64,000 nt of DNA from JAEUMW01 sp963734295 (GCA_963734295.1 CAVTGS010000010.1:62001-126000), one strand, 5' to 3'; numbered from the stretch's first letter, positions 8,650-18,016 are shown. Notes: generated from the sequence alone by a model not told the origin. Numbers and translations: made by a program.

Positions 8650-9872
8650 GCTTTATCTCCTACGCGCAGAACTTCGAAGACGTCATGCTTTGGCGTGCGC
8701 TCAAGCACATCGAACGAGGATTCTACGTCGATATCGGTGCCAACGATCCGGTGGTGGAATCCGTAAGCAAGGCCTTCTATGATCGAGGTTGGCGTGGCGT
8801 TCACGTGGAACCGGTCGCCGAGTATGCTCGGCTGCTGCGGGAGGCGCGTCCCGACGAGGAAGTCATCGAGAAAGCAGTAGGCGCGGAAACGGGCGCAATG
8901 ACGCTCCATGTGATTCCGGGGACGGGGCTTTCCTCTCTGGTCGAGGCCAGCGCACTTAGCGCTATCGCCTTGCGCGGCTATGAGCACGCCGAGGTCGTGG
9001 TGCCGGTGATCACTTTGGATGAACTGCTCGCAGGATACGTGGGCCGCGATATCCACTGGCTCAAGATCGATGTCGAGGGCGCCGAGTTCGACGTGCTACG
9101 GGGCTGGAATGCAAAACGAGACCGGCCCTGGATCATGGTCATCGAGGCGACAGTGCCAAACAGCCAGGAGGAGTGCCATCAGGCGTGGGAGGACATCCTT
9201 CTCGAAGCCCACTACCAGTTCGTGTATTTCGACGGCCTGAGCAGGTTTTACGTGTCCGACGAGCATGGTGAGTTGGCATCCTCATTCAGATTGCCGCCGA
9301 ATTACTTTGATGAATTTGTTCGCGCGGATCTCGTCGCGGCGATGTCGGAACGGGAAGAGAACGCCCGTTTAGTGAGTGACACCCGGCAACAATTGGGGGA
9401 GGTCGCGGCACAGCTCGACACGGCCCGCCAGCAGTTGACCGCAGCCGAGAAGCTTAGCCTCGAGCGTCACCACCTGTTGGAAAAGGCCGCCACCGACATG
9501 GCGCAATTGGCTGCCGAGAATAGTCAGCTCATGGCAGAAGGTGCACGACTGTCTGCGGACTATGATCGACTGACCGCACAGTTCGACCAGACGCGCTCCC
9601 AACTTCGGAAATTGGAGACGGAGCTTACGTCCGTAATCAAGGGCCGCCAGGATGCTCTGGCGGAGATGAGGGCGCTGACCGCACAGTTCGACCAGACGCG
9701 CTCCCAACTTCGGAAATTGGAGACGGAGCTTACGTCCGTAACCAAGGAACGGCAGGATGCTCTGGCGGAGATGAGGGCGCTGACGTCACGGCTCGATGTA
9801 ATCCTGGACTCAACTTCCTGGCGGCTTACGGCGCCGCTTCGTGCCGTGAAGCGCATGGTCTCGCGGCATTGA
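8646..9872 (+). CDS. FkbM-family methyltransferase with long C-terminal coiled coil
   Basis: 408 residues. The N-terminal domain (about 1-215) is an FkbM methyltransferase: SYAQNFEDVMLWRAL, GFYVDIGANDPVVESVSKAF and WLKIDVEGAEFDVLRGW. From about residue 235 to 385 the protein is a charged, leucine-rich coiled coil that includes an exact 35-residue tandem duplication. It ends in STSWRLTAPLRAVKR, a tail often seen on glycan-assembly enzymes. The GTG start overlaps the previous stop. The coiled coil may act as a molecular ruler or a scaffold for the exporter or glycosyltransferases, as in WbdD-type chain terminators. That is inference. Confidence 0.85.
   Translation: MSFISYAQNFEDVMLWRALKHIERGFYVDIGANDPVVESVSKAFYDRGWRGVHVEPVAEYARLLREARPDEEVIEKAVGAETGAMTLHVIPGTGLSSLVEASALSAIALRGYEHAEVVVPVITLDELLAGYVGRDIHWLKIDVEGAEFDVLRGWNAKRDRPWIMVIEATVPNSQEECHQAWEDILLEAHYQFVYFDGLSRFYVSDEHGELASSFRLPPNYFDEFVRADLVAAMSEREENARLVSDTRQQLGEVAAQLDTARQQLTAAEKLSLERHHLLEKAATDMAQLAAENSQLMAEGARLSADYDRLTAQFDQTRSQLRKLETELTSVIKGRQDALAEMRALTAQFDQTRSQLRKLETELTSVTKERQDALAEMRALTSRLDVILDSTSWRLTAPLRAVKRMVSRH
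9570..9779 (+). repeat. Two-copy 105-bp tandem repeat inside the coiled coil
   Basis: Copy 1 is 9570-9674 and copy 2 is 9675-9779, nearly identical. Each unit encodes 35 residues (LTAQFDQTRSQLRKLETELT and 15 more), exactly five heptads, so the duplication keeps the coiled-coil register. The first copy has SVIKGRQDALAEM and the second SVTKERQDALAEM. The near identity at DNA level points to a recent duplication or active slippage. Confidence 0.9.
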
Positions 9873-9895
9873 CCGAGACAGTGGAAACGTTCGCC

Positions 9896-11359
9896 ATGGA
9901 TCTGGATGTACTCTGTTGCCCCGAGTGCCGCGGGCCGCTCAATGCAGGCAAGGGGTCCTACACCTGTCAGTCTTGCAGCGCTAACTATCTGGTTCGCCAC
10001 GGGGTACCGATTCTGATTCCCGGGATGAGCGTCGAGCCATCGAATTACTCCCTGTCCGACGACCTCGTTACCCGCATCTGTGCCTACGAAAAGATCCCGG
10101 ATCAGCCGGCGAATCGCCGCGCGCTTTGCGAGATTTTCGAGTGGAACTATCACCTCGCTGACGTGTGGCTTACGGCGGAGAACAACTACTACCTCAAGCG
10201 CGTAGGGCTCGCGGCCGAAGGGTACCGGACCAAGCCCGCGCCGACCGAGGTGCGGACAGTGAACCAGAACGTTCGCTACGAGATCCCCTTTCATCGAATA
10301 CCCGAGGCGCTGCCCGCCGGCGAGACGCGAAGCTGGAATGTTCGACTGGTGAACACAGGCGCGAACGTGCTTTCGCCTCAGGGCCCGCGACGGGTGTTCC
10401 TGAGCTATCGCTGGCGCGACGCATCGGGACGCGTCGTACGGTGCGAGCAAGTCCGAACGACACTGCCGGTCGACATGGGGCCGGGGCGCGGCGTGACGAT
10501 TCCCGTATGGATCGCAACGCCGAGCGAGCCGGCGCGATACACGCTGGAACTGCTGCTCGGGCAGGACGGGGCGGCTTGGCATGAAATGCGTGCACGCAAG
10601 GTCGATGTGGAGGTGACGGGCGCTTGGCAGTCCGCAGTGCCTACTGACTGGCTGACGCTGCATCGGCTGCCGGAAACCTACGACTACGGGATCGATCACG
10701 AGGTCGGGCGAGTGTTCCTCAAGGAGGAATTGGCACGCCTCCGCCGCCCCATCCAACGCGTGCTCGAGGTGGGGGGCTGCTGTAATCCGATGACCTGGGA
10801 TCTTCCGGCCGAGGTGGTGAGCACGGATATCGACGTGCAGACGCTCCAAGTCGGCGCGCTACACTATCGGGAGAGTCGGCCGAACATCAAGTTCGTGGCA
10901 GCCGATGCGCTCCGCCAACCGTTCGCCGATGGCGTCTTCGACTGCGCAGTGATGTTTGCCGCCCTTCACCATTTTCTGGATCCAGCCGGTTGCTTGCGCG
11001 AGATGCGGCGTGTGGTTCGTCCGAACGGCTTCGTCGCGATCCTCTGCGAGCCGATCGGCTCCTACCGTGCCGAGACGCTTAGCACCGAGTTTCGGGCAGA
11101 TCTCGAGGACGGAATCAACGAGCAGATCTTTACCGATGAGGAGTACGCGCGGATGTTCCATGCAGCCGGACTGGTGGCAACGCGTGCCATGATCGATGGC
11201 GGGTCGTTCAAGGCTGCCCTCTCGCGCGATGGCGCAAGCTGCTCGACTGACATGGCCTCGACGGCGCCCGCGAGCCCTTCGCAACCAAAACCCCACCGTC
11301 TCCGTCACTTCGCCGGCAGGGTAAAGCGGCGTGCGAAGCGAATGCTGAGAGGTTCTTGA
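9896..11359 (+). CDS. SAM methyltransferase with N-terminal zinc ribbon and Ig-like domain
   Basis: 487 residues. Domain order: a Trm112-like zinc ribbon (residues 1-40, CCPECRGPL and CQSCSANYLVRHGVPIL), a beta-sandwich (about 125-240) with the motif VRLVNTGANVL, then a class I methyltransferase (about 285-400) with RVLEVGGCCNPMTW, VVSTDIDVQTL and FDCAVMFAALHHFLDPAGCL. A basic tail follows. The ATG at 9896 is preferred. A TTG at 9869 overlapping the previous stop is possible and would add 9 residues. It probably methylates a lipid-linked glycan. The acceptor cannot be read from the sequence. Confidence 0.8.
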   Translation: MDLDVLCCPECRGPLNAGKGSYTCQSCSANYLVRHGVPILIPGMSVEPSNYSLSDDLVTRICAYEKIPDQPANRRALCEIFEWNYHLADVWLTAENNYYLKRVGLAAEGYRTKPAPTEVRTVNQNVRYEIPFHRIPEALPAGETRSWNVRLVNTGANVLSPQGPRRVFLSYRWRDASGRVVRCEQVRTTLPVDMGPGRGVTIPVWIATPSEPARYTLELLLGQDGAAWHEMRARKVDVEVTGAWQSAVPTDWLTLHRLPETYDYGIDHEVGRVFLKEELARLRRPIQRVLEVGGCCNPMTWDLPAEVVSTDIDVQTLQVGALHYRESRPNIKFVAADALRQPFADGVFDCAVMFAALHHFLDPAGCLREMRRVVRPNGFVAILCEPIGSYRAETLSTEFRADLEDGINEQIFTDEEYARMFHAAGLVATRAMIDGGSFKAALSRDGASCSTDMASTAPASPSQPKPHRLRHFAGRVKRRAKRMLRGS

Positions 11360-11522
11360 CGGCAAGTGATCGCCAGGATGCAGGTGTGGACCAAGTGTGC
11401 CGTTGTGGAGCCGATGCTGTAGAACTGGATCCTCAGTTGGTGCCCCGAGGCGGACTTCGACGGCGCGAGGACATGAACCTGACGGTTCGTTGAAGTTCGT
11501 TCCTTGGTCGAGGCCAGAAGCG

Positions 11523-11730
11523 ATGCATGTAATTCAAGAGAATCTGTTCGTGACCCGGAAAACGTTGGACTACGTGCCGGCAGATCATCCGCTGGTCCCG
11601 ATACGAAGATCCACAACCGACGCTCTTTGGCGACAGCAAGCAGCATGGCGGCACGATCCGGCAGGTCAGGCTGCGTGGCCGCAACAAGGTCGCCGATGTG
11701 TTCAGGCTGACCATGCTCGCGGTTATCTGC
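11523..11730 (+). pseudogene. Transposase remnant (IS1182/IS5-like), internally deleted
   Basis: The gap 11360-11956 holds no intact gene. Around 11565-11630 the reading YVPADHPLVPIRRSTTDALWR matches the N-terminal block of IS1182-like transposases (PADHPLRPIR). Almost immediately afterwards, in another frame, KQHGGTIRQVRLRGRNKV and VFRLTMLAV resemble the C-terminal block of the same kind of protein. The catalytic middle is missing. This is a decayed insertion sequence scar. No terminal repeats were recognised. It sits at the left edge of a patch with lower GC. Confidence 0.55.
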
Positions 11731-11956
11731 GCCGGCTGCCAAGCCGGCTCGCGGCGAAGGGGGTGATGGCTGGACGTGGGTGGATGCGTGGGCTCGCACG
11801 ATTCGACCCGAGATTGCAGCGAATCGAGAGCGAGCGAAAGCCCAAACCTACCCGATTCGACTCGCTTCTGCTGACCCACCCGAAATCGTACTATCACGAA
11901 GAACCAAAGGACTTAGAAGGTCCACAATTTCAACGAACTACTAACGGGTGACATAC

Positions 11957-12727
11957 ATGACTGACGCGACTGCTGACCTTCAGAAGAAGATCAAGGAGTT
12001 GATCTGGTTTCACAGCATTGACTTCGGCAACGGTGTTATCTCGCCGGGCATCAAGTCGATCGCACAGATGAAGCATGAGGCCGATGCATTCTTCGGCTCC
12101 ATCGATCTGTCAGGCCGGACGTTTCTCGACATCGGAGCATGGAATGGTTACTTCTCATTCGAAGCCAAGCGTCGTGGCGCAAGCCGCGTCCTGGCCACTG
12201 ACAAGTTCACTTGGACGCATCCACATCTTAAAGGGCGGGAAGGTTTCGAGCTTGCGAGAAAGCATCTGGGCTATAGCATAGAGGCCGAAGAGATCGATGT
12301 TCCCGAACTGGCGGTCGAGCGCGTAGGCACGTTCGAGGTGGTCCTCTTCGCGGGCGTCTTCTATCATCTCTTTGAGGCACCCAAACTGCTGAAGCAGGCG
12401 TCGAATATTGCGACGAAGCTCTTCATCGTGGAAACCCACCAAGATCTTCTCGATTTAGAACGTCCGGCGATGGTTTATTATCCCGGCGCAACCCTCGCTA
12501 ACGACGAAACCAATTTTTGGGGCCCCAATCCCCCGCTCATGCGACAGTTGCTTGCAGAGTCGGGCTTCAATGAGGTCTATTATCGACCGCATCCAGACAC
12601 CGAGCACGATCACACTCGTGGCATTTACCTCGCGTTTCGCGATGTTGAGAGCTCGAGTTCGCTAAGTTTCGACCCCGCGGGTCGCTGGCGAGACCTGAAC
12701 CGCAATCAACCTCCACGGTGGCGCTGA
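11957..12727 (+). CDS. Class I SAM methyltransferase (CmoB/DUF1698-like)
   Basis: 256 residues. The SAM-binding block GRTFLDIGAWNGYFSFEAKR, then ASRVLATDKFTW and VLFAGVFYHLFEAPKLLKQA, resembles the DUF1698/CmoB group, many of which act on glycans or small molecules rather than tRNA when found in such loci. The ATG at 11957 is chosen. A GTG at 11948 is in frame. Base composition is visibly more AT-rich than the flanking genes, and it follows an IS remnant, suggesting acquisition by transfer. Substrate unknown. Confidence 0.78.
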   Translation: MTDATADLQKKIKELIWFHSIDFGNGVISPGIKSIAQMKHEADAFFGSIDLSGRTFLDIGAWNGYFSFEAKRRGASRVLATDKFTWTHPHLKGREGFELARKHLGYSIEAEEIDVPELAVERVGTFEVVLFAGVFYHLFEAPKLLKQASNIATKLFIVETHQDLLDLERPAMVYYPGATLANDETNFWGPNPPLMRQLLAESGFNEVYYRPHPDTEHDHTRGIYLAFRDVESSSSLSFDPAGRWRDLNRNQPPRWR

Positions 12728-12779
12728 TGAATTCCTCTTCATTGAGTGTTCTGTGGCCTGGCCATCATCGGGATTTCGC

Positions 12780-13910
12780 ATGCGTAAAGTGAGGAGGTTG
12801 GTGAAGAGTCTCCGATCCTTGTGCTCCCCAAAGCCATCCATTGGCGAGGGGCCCCCGTCTTTTCTTGAGGCGGAGGGGCATTATTGCTGTGGGGACGGCG
12901 TTTCGGGACGGCTTGTGGTGCTGGCGTTCGAAGCCGATCTACGCATAGGGGGTCGTGCCCGGCTTTCCATCTCGCTGAAGAATGACGGCACTCAAAGTTG
13001 GCCGCCACTACGGCTGATGCTCCGCTGGACGGTCAAGGAGCCGGATGGCAACGACCTCATTTTATGCGACCAGATTGCAAGTGAGCTGTCCCGCCTCGCG
13101 CCGGGGACGACCCGGGTACTGAAGGCTAAGGTGCCTGTGCCGGTGAACAGCGTGCTCAATGTAGGCGTTGAATTTCACCTTGTGTCCGTCGACGGCGCTA
13201 ATTGGGAGCCCAAGGATCGTCCCGCCCTGCTGCATCGGCATGTTTCCGGCCAGAGTGCGGAAAACGCGCCCGCAGAATACGACTACGACGCGATGTATCG
13301 GACCGTTGATCTGCAGAAGGATTGGTGGACCCCCGTGGGCCCCTCGACCCTAGCTGAATATGAAAGCCTCGGCCGCGCCCAGTGCGCCTCCTTGGTCGCG
13401 CTGGGGCTGGGCCCCAACTCGCGAGTGCTCGATATTGGTTGCGGGACCGGAAAGTTGGCTGCGGGGCTGGTACAGATCCTTTCACCGGAGGGGCTGTATT
13501 ACGGAACGGACGTCGCCGAAGTCGCAGTCGAGTTCTGCCGTGCGAAATTCCCGCAGCGGCAGTTCCATTTTGTCAAGAATGAGCACGGGACCATCCCCAT
13601 TGATGGTCTCGAATTTGATGTCATTTACTTGGGCAGTGTGCTTACCCACATGTTTCCCGCTGACATCGCTGTCATGCTCGTAGATATACGGCGGCTATTA
13701 GCGGATTCCGGCTTTGTGGTTGTGGATGCGTTTGTCAGTCCCGCAATTTCCGACTTCGTTGGTAATCGTGCGATGATCCAACTTAATGAGGGAAATTTGC
13801 TCGCAGCGTTTCACGCGCACGGCTTCAGGGTCGACGAGCTCTCCAGCACAATCTGGAACGAGCAATGTAGGCGGGTTATCTACAAGCTTACCGCGCGTGA
13901 GGCGCACTGA
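12780..13910 (+). CDS. SAM methyltransferase with N-terminal Ig-like domain
   Basis: 376 residues. After a basic start (MRKVRRLVKSLRSL) a beta-sandwich (about 45-145) carries the motif ISLKNDGTQSWPPLRL. The class I methyltransferase domain begins near residue 215 with SRVLDIGCGTGKLAAGL, followed by GLYYGTDVAEVAVEFCRAKF and FDVIYLGSVLTHMFPADI. ATG 12780 is preferred to an in-frame GTG at 12753. The beta-sandwich resembles that in the zinc-ribbon methyltransferase at 9896. GC is lower than in the neighbouring export genes. It probably acts on the same exported glycan. Confidence 0.78.
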   Translation: MRKVRRLVKSLRSLCSPKPSIGEGPPSFLEAEGHYCCGDGVSGRLVVLAFEADLRIGGRARLSISLKNDGTQSWPPLRLMLRWTVKEPDGNDLILCDQIASELSRLAPGTTRVLKAKVPVPVNSVLNVGVEFHLVSVDGANWEPKDRPALLHRHVSGQSAENAPAEYDYDAMYRTVDLQKDWWTPVGPSTLAEYESLGRAQCASLVALGLGPNSRVLDIGCGTGKLAAGLVQILSPEGLYYGTDVAEVAVEFCRAKFPQRQFHFVKNEHGTIPIDGLEFDVIYLGSVLTHMFPADIAVMLVDIRRLLADSGFVVVDAFVSPAISDFVGNRAMIQLNEGNLLAAFHAHGFRVDELSSTIWNEQCRRVIYKLTAREAH

Positions 13911-13929
13911 TTGTAAGCTATCGCGTGAA

Positions 13930-15549
13930 GTGAATCGCGCGGTGGGCAATTACCATTCTTGGCGAGCGGTTCGCCTTCGGCAGCGACTTGAAGGATCCAG
14001 TACGAACGCTGGGCTTTGGAACCACCTGATCTCCGTCGTGGTGTCTAATGCCGGCCAGGATGTCAAGAACCCGAAGCTGGAAGCAACATTGTGCTCCTTG
14101 CTGCAACAGACCTATCGAAACATCGAAGTTCTGGTCGTGGGCGCGAATGTTTGCGATGTCCGCCAAGCCGAGGATTTCGCCGGTTACCGGGGTCTGTTTT
14201 TCGAACCAGCGCTCGCACATCTGGATATTCTGCGTGAATCGCACGCTGACAGACTGTGGCGCGGCACTCACTTGATGTTCGCGCCGGCGGGCACGGTATT
14301 CGATGCAGATACCTTCGCTCTGCTGAACGCCGCACTGAACGCGCTGCCGGCCGGTGGTGGGCCTGATCTGGTGCTGTGCGACCATGATCGGGTCAGCGGG
14401 TCGGAGGATTTCTTCGATCCCAGCTTCACCCCCGGGTGGGACCCCGATCTGATCCAGTCGATTGATTACATCGAGACGGCCTTTTTGGCATCGCGCTCAT
14501 TGGTACAGCGTCACCGAACCCTCTCGACCTCGTGCTCCAGCTTGCACGACTGGCTGAAAACTGTCGCGGTGCACGAGCGTGACCTTGTCACCCACCATCT
14601 GCCCGAATCGGTCGTGCACCTTCCGCAGCGCGATGTACCGCCGCCTCCGGCCGCAAGGGCGAGTTATACCCTGGTTGCCGCCCCTGACCTTGCGGTGATC
14701 GTCCCCAATCGCAACCGGCCAGAGCTGCTGAAGCAGTGTCTAAAGTTCATGGATTTTGAGAACGGGTTCAAGACGGAGCTGATCATCGTTGACAATGCCA
14801 GCGACGACCCGTCAGTGTCCGAAATCTATGTTGAGCTCAAGGCGCGTCACGATGCGAAGATCGTCGGCATGAATCAGAAGTTCAACTTCGCCCGCATGGT
14901 CAATCTCGGCGTTGCCGCCGCAAGGGCGGAGATCTTCCTGCTTCTGAACAACGACGTCGAGATCACCGCACCGGGGCTCGTGGAGCAGTTGCTGGCCCAC
15001 GCGCTGCGCCCCGAGGTGGGCGTGGTCGGCACCAAGCTGCTCAACGGAGACGGAACCGTTCAACACGGCGGCATACTGCTGGAGGAAGGGCATGCCGGAG
15101 TGCAGACGATGCTGGCGCGCCACGTCCTGCGCGGGGCTGCGAGGGATGACCCCGGATACCTCGGCGCCCTGTCCTGCGTGCGCAACTACCAAGCCGTGAC
15201 CGGGGCCCTCATGGCCGGCCGATGCGACGTGTTTCTCGAAGTCGGCGGGTTCGACGAGGTGCATCTCCCCGTCGAGTTCAACGACGTGGACTACTGTCTG
15301 CGCGTACGTCGAGCCGGATACCGGGTCGTGTGCCTGCCGTTGGACGGCATTTTTCATCTCGAGTCGTCGACGCGAGGCTCGGAGCTTTCCCCCGAGATCG
15401 CGCGGATGCGGCAGGCGGCGATGGCATGCATGGCGGACCGGTGGCGCGAAGCGTTCCGTCACGATCCGTATCGCAACCGTTGGGCCGAGCTTGGCGACGT
15501 GCCGCGGGCGTGTTTCCCGTGGTCGGCCGAGGGCGCAGGTGCGCGATGA
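13930..15549 (+). CDS. Two-domain family 2 glycosyltransferase
   Basis: About 539 residues with two GT2-like regions. The first (about 30-220) begins LISVVVSNAGQDVKNPKLEA, with CSLLQQTYRNIEVLVVG, and is degenerate. The second (about 255-500) is canonical: LAVIVPNRNRPELLKQCLKF, ELIIVDNASDDPS, IFLLLNNDVEI (DxD-like), VQHGGILL and EFNDVDYCLRVRRAGYRVV. It transfers a sugar to a growing glycan on the cytoplasmic side. The start is uncertain. GTG 13930 is the first plausible one after the upstream stop. Its stop overlaps the next gene (ATGA). Confidence 0.85.
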   Translation: MNRAVGNYHSWRAVRLRQRLEGSSTNAGLWNHLISVVVSNAGQDVKNPKLEATLCSLLQQTYRNIEVLVVGANVCDVRQAEDFAGYRGLFFEPALAHLDILRESHADRLWRGTHLMFAPAGTVFDADTFALLNAALNALPAGGGPDLVLCDHDRVSGSEDFFDPSFTPGWDPDLIQSIDYIETAFLASRSLVQRHRTLSTSCSSLHDWLKTVAVHERDLVTHHLPESVVHLPQRDVPPPPAARASYTLVAAPDLAVIVPNRNRPELLKQCLKFMDFENGFKTELIIVDNASDDPSVSEIYVELKARHDAKIVGMNQKFNFARMVNLGVAAARAEIFLLLNNDVEITAPGLVEQLLAHALRPEVGVVGTKLLNGDGTVQHGGILLEEGHAGVQTMLARHVLRGAARDDPGYLGALSCVRNYQAVTGALMAGRCDVFLEVGGFDEVHLPVEFNDVDYCLRVRRAGYRVVCLPLDGIFHLESSTRGSELSPEIARMRQAAMACMADRWREAFRHDPYRNRWAELGDVPRACFPWSAEGAGAR

Positions 15550-17159
15550 GCTTCAACCTGCTGCGTCCCGTCATGCTGAGGGTCCCAAGATCGATGCGCC
15601 AGCGCCTTAAGACCGCGCTGCGCCGGGTGATGCGGCCCAATGACCGCGGACGGCGTCTGGTAGCGGACCTCGAGCGGGTCCTAGGAATACCTGCCCCACC
15701 GGTCACCCGCAACGATCGCGTTTTGGCCGAGCGCCTCGGCTTGTTCGACGCTCGTTGGTACTGCGTCCAGTATCCGGACGTTGTCGCGTGCGGCGCGGAT
15801 CCCTTTACGCACTACATGCAGGACGGATGGCGCGAAGGACGCAGGCCGGCGGCTGGCTTTGGAGCGGAAGACTATGCGCAGGTGGAGGCGGGGTTCAACC
15901 CGCAGACCGACAATCCGATCATCCACTTGCTGCAGGCGGGGCTCGGCAATCCGACGGTGTGCCGTTGGTTGGACAGCACGTCGCGACCAGCCGGCGTTGA
16001 GAAGTCCTCGTCGATCCGACTACAGGAAGGCTTGTGTCTGGTCGGGTACCTGCGTTCGGAGATCGGTCTGGGTCAGGCGGCCCGCAATCTCGCTTACGCG
16101 TGTGATGCGGACCGCCTGCCGGTTTCGTTCCGTCACGTTCCGTTGCGAGGCCGCGAAAACGATTTCGAGTTCACGACGAAGTGCAACGCTGTGCCCGATC
16201 GCAGAGCCAATCTGCTGATCACGGGATTGCCTTCGATCATGGATCTCACTCACGAGATCGGGCCAGGGCGCGTCAACATCCTCTATCCATTCTGGGAATT
16301 GGGCCGGGTTCCGGAGGCATGGCTCGAAACGGCGCGACGCTTCGACGAGATCTGGGCGCCCTCGAGCTTCGTGGCGAAGGCATTCCCACCGGATTTCGAC
16401 CGGCCGGTGAAGCTCCTGCGGCAGCCGTTGCGAATGTCGGCGTTCTTGCCCGACGACGGTCACACGCAGGATACCTTGCGACTCTATACCTACCTGGACT
16501 TCGATTCTTTTGGCGGCCGCAAGAATCCGACTGGCGCCGTCCGTGCATTCCAGGCGGCGTTTCCGGCCGGCCAGCGCGACGTACGGCTCATTGTCAAGGT
16601 GCGTGGCGGCCAGTATTCGGGCGATGCGGGCATGCGCAAATGGCTCACTGAGACTGCATCGCAAGATCAGCGCATCGAGATCGTCGACAAGACACTGGAG
16701 CGCAGCGAGATGGATGCGCTGATGCAAAGCTGCGATGTCTTCTTATCGCTGCACCGGTCTGAGGGGTTCGGTTTTGGCGCCGCAGAGGCGCTTGCGGCCG
16801 GGAAGGCGGTCGTCGCGACAGACTACGCGGGAACCACGGACTTCATTACCCCCGACACCGGATACCCCATTGCCTATGAGCTGGTACCTCTCAAGAAGGG
16901 CGACTATCCGGGCTGGGAGGGTCAGGTCTGGGCTGACCCCAGCCTGGATGCGACGGTCGCAGCCCTGCGGTCGATCTACGACGATCGCTCTGCGGCCCGC
17001 GCCAAGGGGCAACGCGGCCAAGCGCTGCTCCGCGAATTGTTCGCGCCCGCAGTAGTTGGGGCTCGAGTTCGCGAGCTGTTGCTGGATGTTGGTTGCCTTG
17101 ACGACGACGAGTCCCAGACTGTCAACCCGTCGAGGAACATCCCATTGACGGCTCACTGA
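15546..17159 (+). CDS. Family 4 glycosyltransferase with N-terminal DxxWY...PDV module
   Basis: 537 residues. Residues about 60-100 read LFDARWYCVQYPDVVACGAD and YMQDGWREGRRP, a module found in many glycan-locus proteins and related to the repeats in the secreted protein at 25858. The catalytic part (about 165-520) has GYLRSEIGLGQAARNL, ILYPFWELGRVPEAW and the GT4 E-x7-E motif in HRSEGFGFGAAEALAAGKAV. It is a retaining GT-B enzyme using an unknown nucleotide sugar. It overlaps genes on both sides; its stop (TGATG) is shared with the larB start, tying the lar genes to this operon. Confidence 0.88.
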   Translation: MSFNLLRPVMLRVPRSMRQRLKTALRRVMRPNDRGRRLVADLERVLGIPAPPVTRNDRVLAERLGLFDARWYCVQYPDVVACGADPFTHYMQDGWREGRRPAAGFGAEDYAQVEAGFNPQTDNPIIHLLQAGLGNPTVCRWLDSTSRPAGVEKSSSIRLQEGLCLVGYLRSEIGLGQAARNLAYACDADRLPVSFRHVPLRGRENDFEFTTKCNAVPDRRANLLITGLPSIMDLTHEIGPGRVNILYPFWELGRVPEAWLETARRFDEIWAPSSFVAKAFPPDFDRPVKLLRQPLRMSAFLPDDGHTQDTLRLYTYLDFDSFGGRKNPTGAVRAFQAAFPAGQRDVRLIVKVRGGQYSGDAGMRKWLTETASQDQRIEIVDKTLERSEMDALMQSCDVFLSLHRSEGFGFGAAEALAAGKAVVATDYAGTTDFITPDTGYPIAYELVPLKKGDYPGWEGQVWADPSLDATVAALRSIYDDRSAARAKGQRGQALLRELFAPAVVGARVRELLLDVGCLDDDESQTVNPSRNIPLTAH

Positions 17160-18016
17160 TGAGCGGGCGTGGAACAAGGGGATCGAAACGCACAAGCCGC
17201 TCGGCGACAGAAGTGCCGCATGCGGTACAAAGGTCTGCCGACGCGCGACGCCGGGAGCCAACCCCGGGGCGCCCGGGCGTAGAGTTGCTGCTCGGTCGAG
17301 TTGCAAAGGGGGAGTGTTCAGTGGCTGCCGGGGCGGAAGCGCTGGGGCTAATGTCGATAGAGGAACTCGGGTTCGCCACGATCGATCACCACCGGTCGAT
17401 CCGCAAGGGCTTCCCTGAGGTCGTCTTCTGCGAAGGCAAGACCCCGCTCCAGGTGGCCACGATCATCGCGCGCTTGGCGGACGCGAACCCGCGGGTTCTG
17501 GGGACCCGAGCGTCGGTCGCACAATACCGCGCGGCACGGCGCACGGTGCCGGATCTGCGATATGACTCCTCTGCGCGTGCGATGTACCTGGACCGGGAGC
17601 CAGACCGTCCGCGGCACGATGGCATCGTAGTGCTGGCGGCAGGCACTTCGGACTTGCCCGTGGCAGACGAGGCTTCGCTCGCGGCCGAGCTCATGGGACA
17701 CCGGGTCGATCGAGTCTATGATGTCGGTGTTGCAGGGTTGCACCGGCTGCTGCGCAAGATCGACGTGCTGCAACGAGCATCGGTCGTGGTCGCGGTGGCC
17801 GGCATGGACGGCGCGCTACCGAGCGTTGTCGGAGGTCTCGTGGCGGCACCCGTGATCGCGGTACCGACCAGCGTTGGCTACGGCGCGAGCTTCGGCGGGA
17901 TCGCTGCGCTGCTCGCGATGTTGAACTCCTGCGCGCCTGGTGTCGCGGTCGTGAACATCGATAACGGGTTCGGAGCGGGTTACCTCGCGGCGTCCATCAA
18001 TGCGCGCGGCCGGTAA
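17159..18016 (+). CDS. larB: LarB, pyridinium-3,5-biscarboxylic acid mononucleotide synthase
   Basis: Carboxylates and hydrolyses NaAD to P2CMN, the first step of nickel-pincer nucleotide (NPN) cofactor synthesis. 285 residues. Family blocks: GFATIDHHRSIRKGFPEVVF, VVLAAGTSDLPVADEA, RVYDVGVAGLHRLL, VAGMDGALPSVVGGLV and the very conserved VPTSVGYGASFGG...NSCAPG with the active-site Cys, ending VNIDNGFGAGYLAA. A PurE-like fold. The N-terminal 40 residues are extra compared with typical LarB. The start overlaps the stop of the glycosyltransferase, so it is in the glycan transcript. Confidence 0.95.
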   Translation: MSGRGTRGSKRTSRSATEVPHAVQRSADARRREPTPGRPGVELLLGRVAKGECSVAAGAEALGLMSIEELGFATIDHHRSIRKGFPEVVFCEGKTPLQVATIIARLADANPRVLGTRASVAQYRAARRTVPDLRYDSSARAMYLDREPDRPRHDGIVVLAAGTSDLPVADEASLAAELMGHRVDRVYDVGVAGLHRLLRKIDVLQRASVVVAVAGMDGALPSVVGGLVAAPVIAVPTSVGYGASFGGIAALLAMLNSCAPGVAVVNIDNGFGAGYLAASINARGR

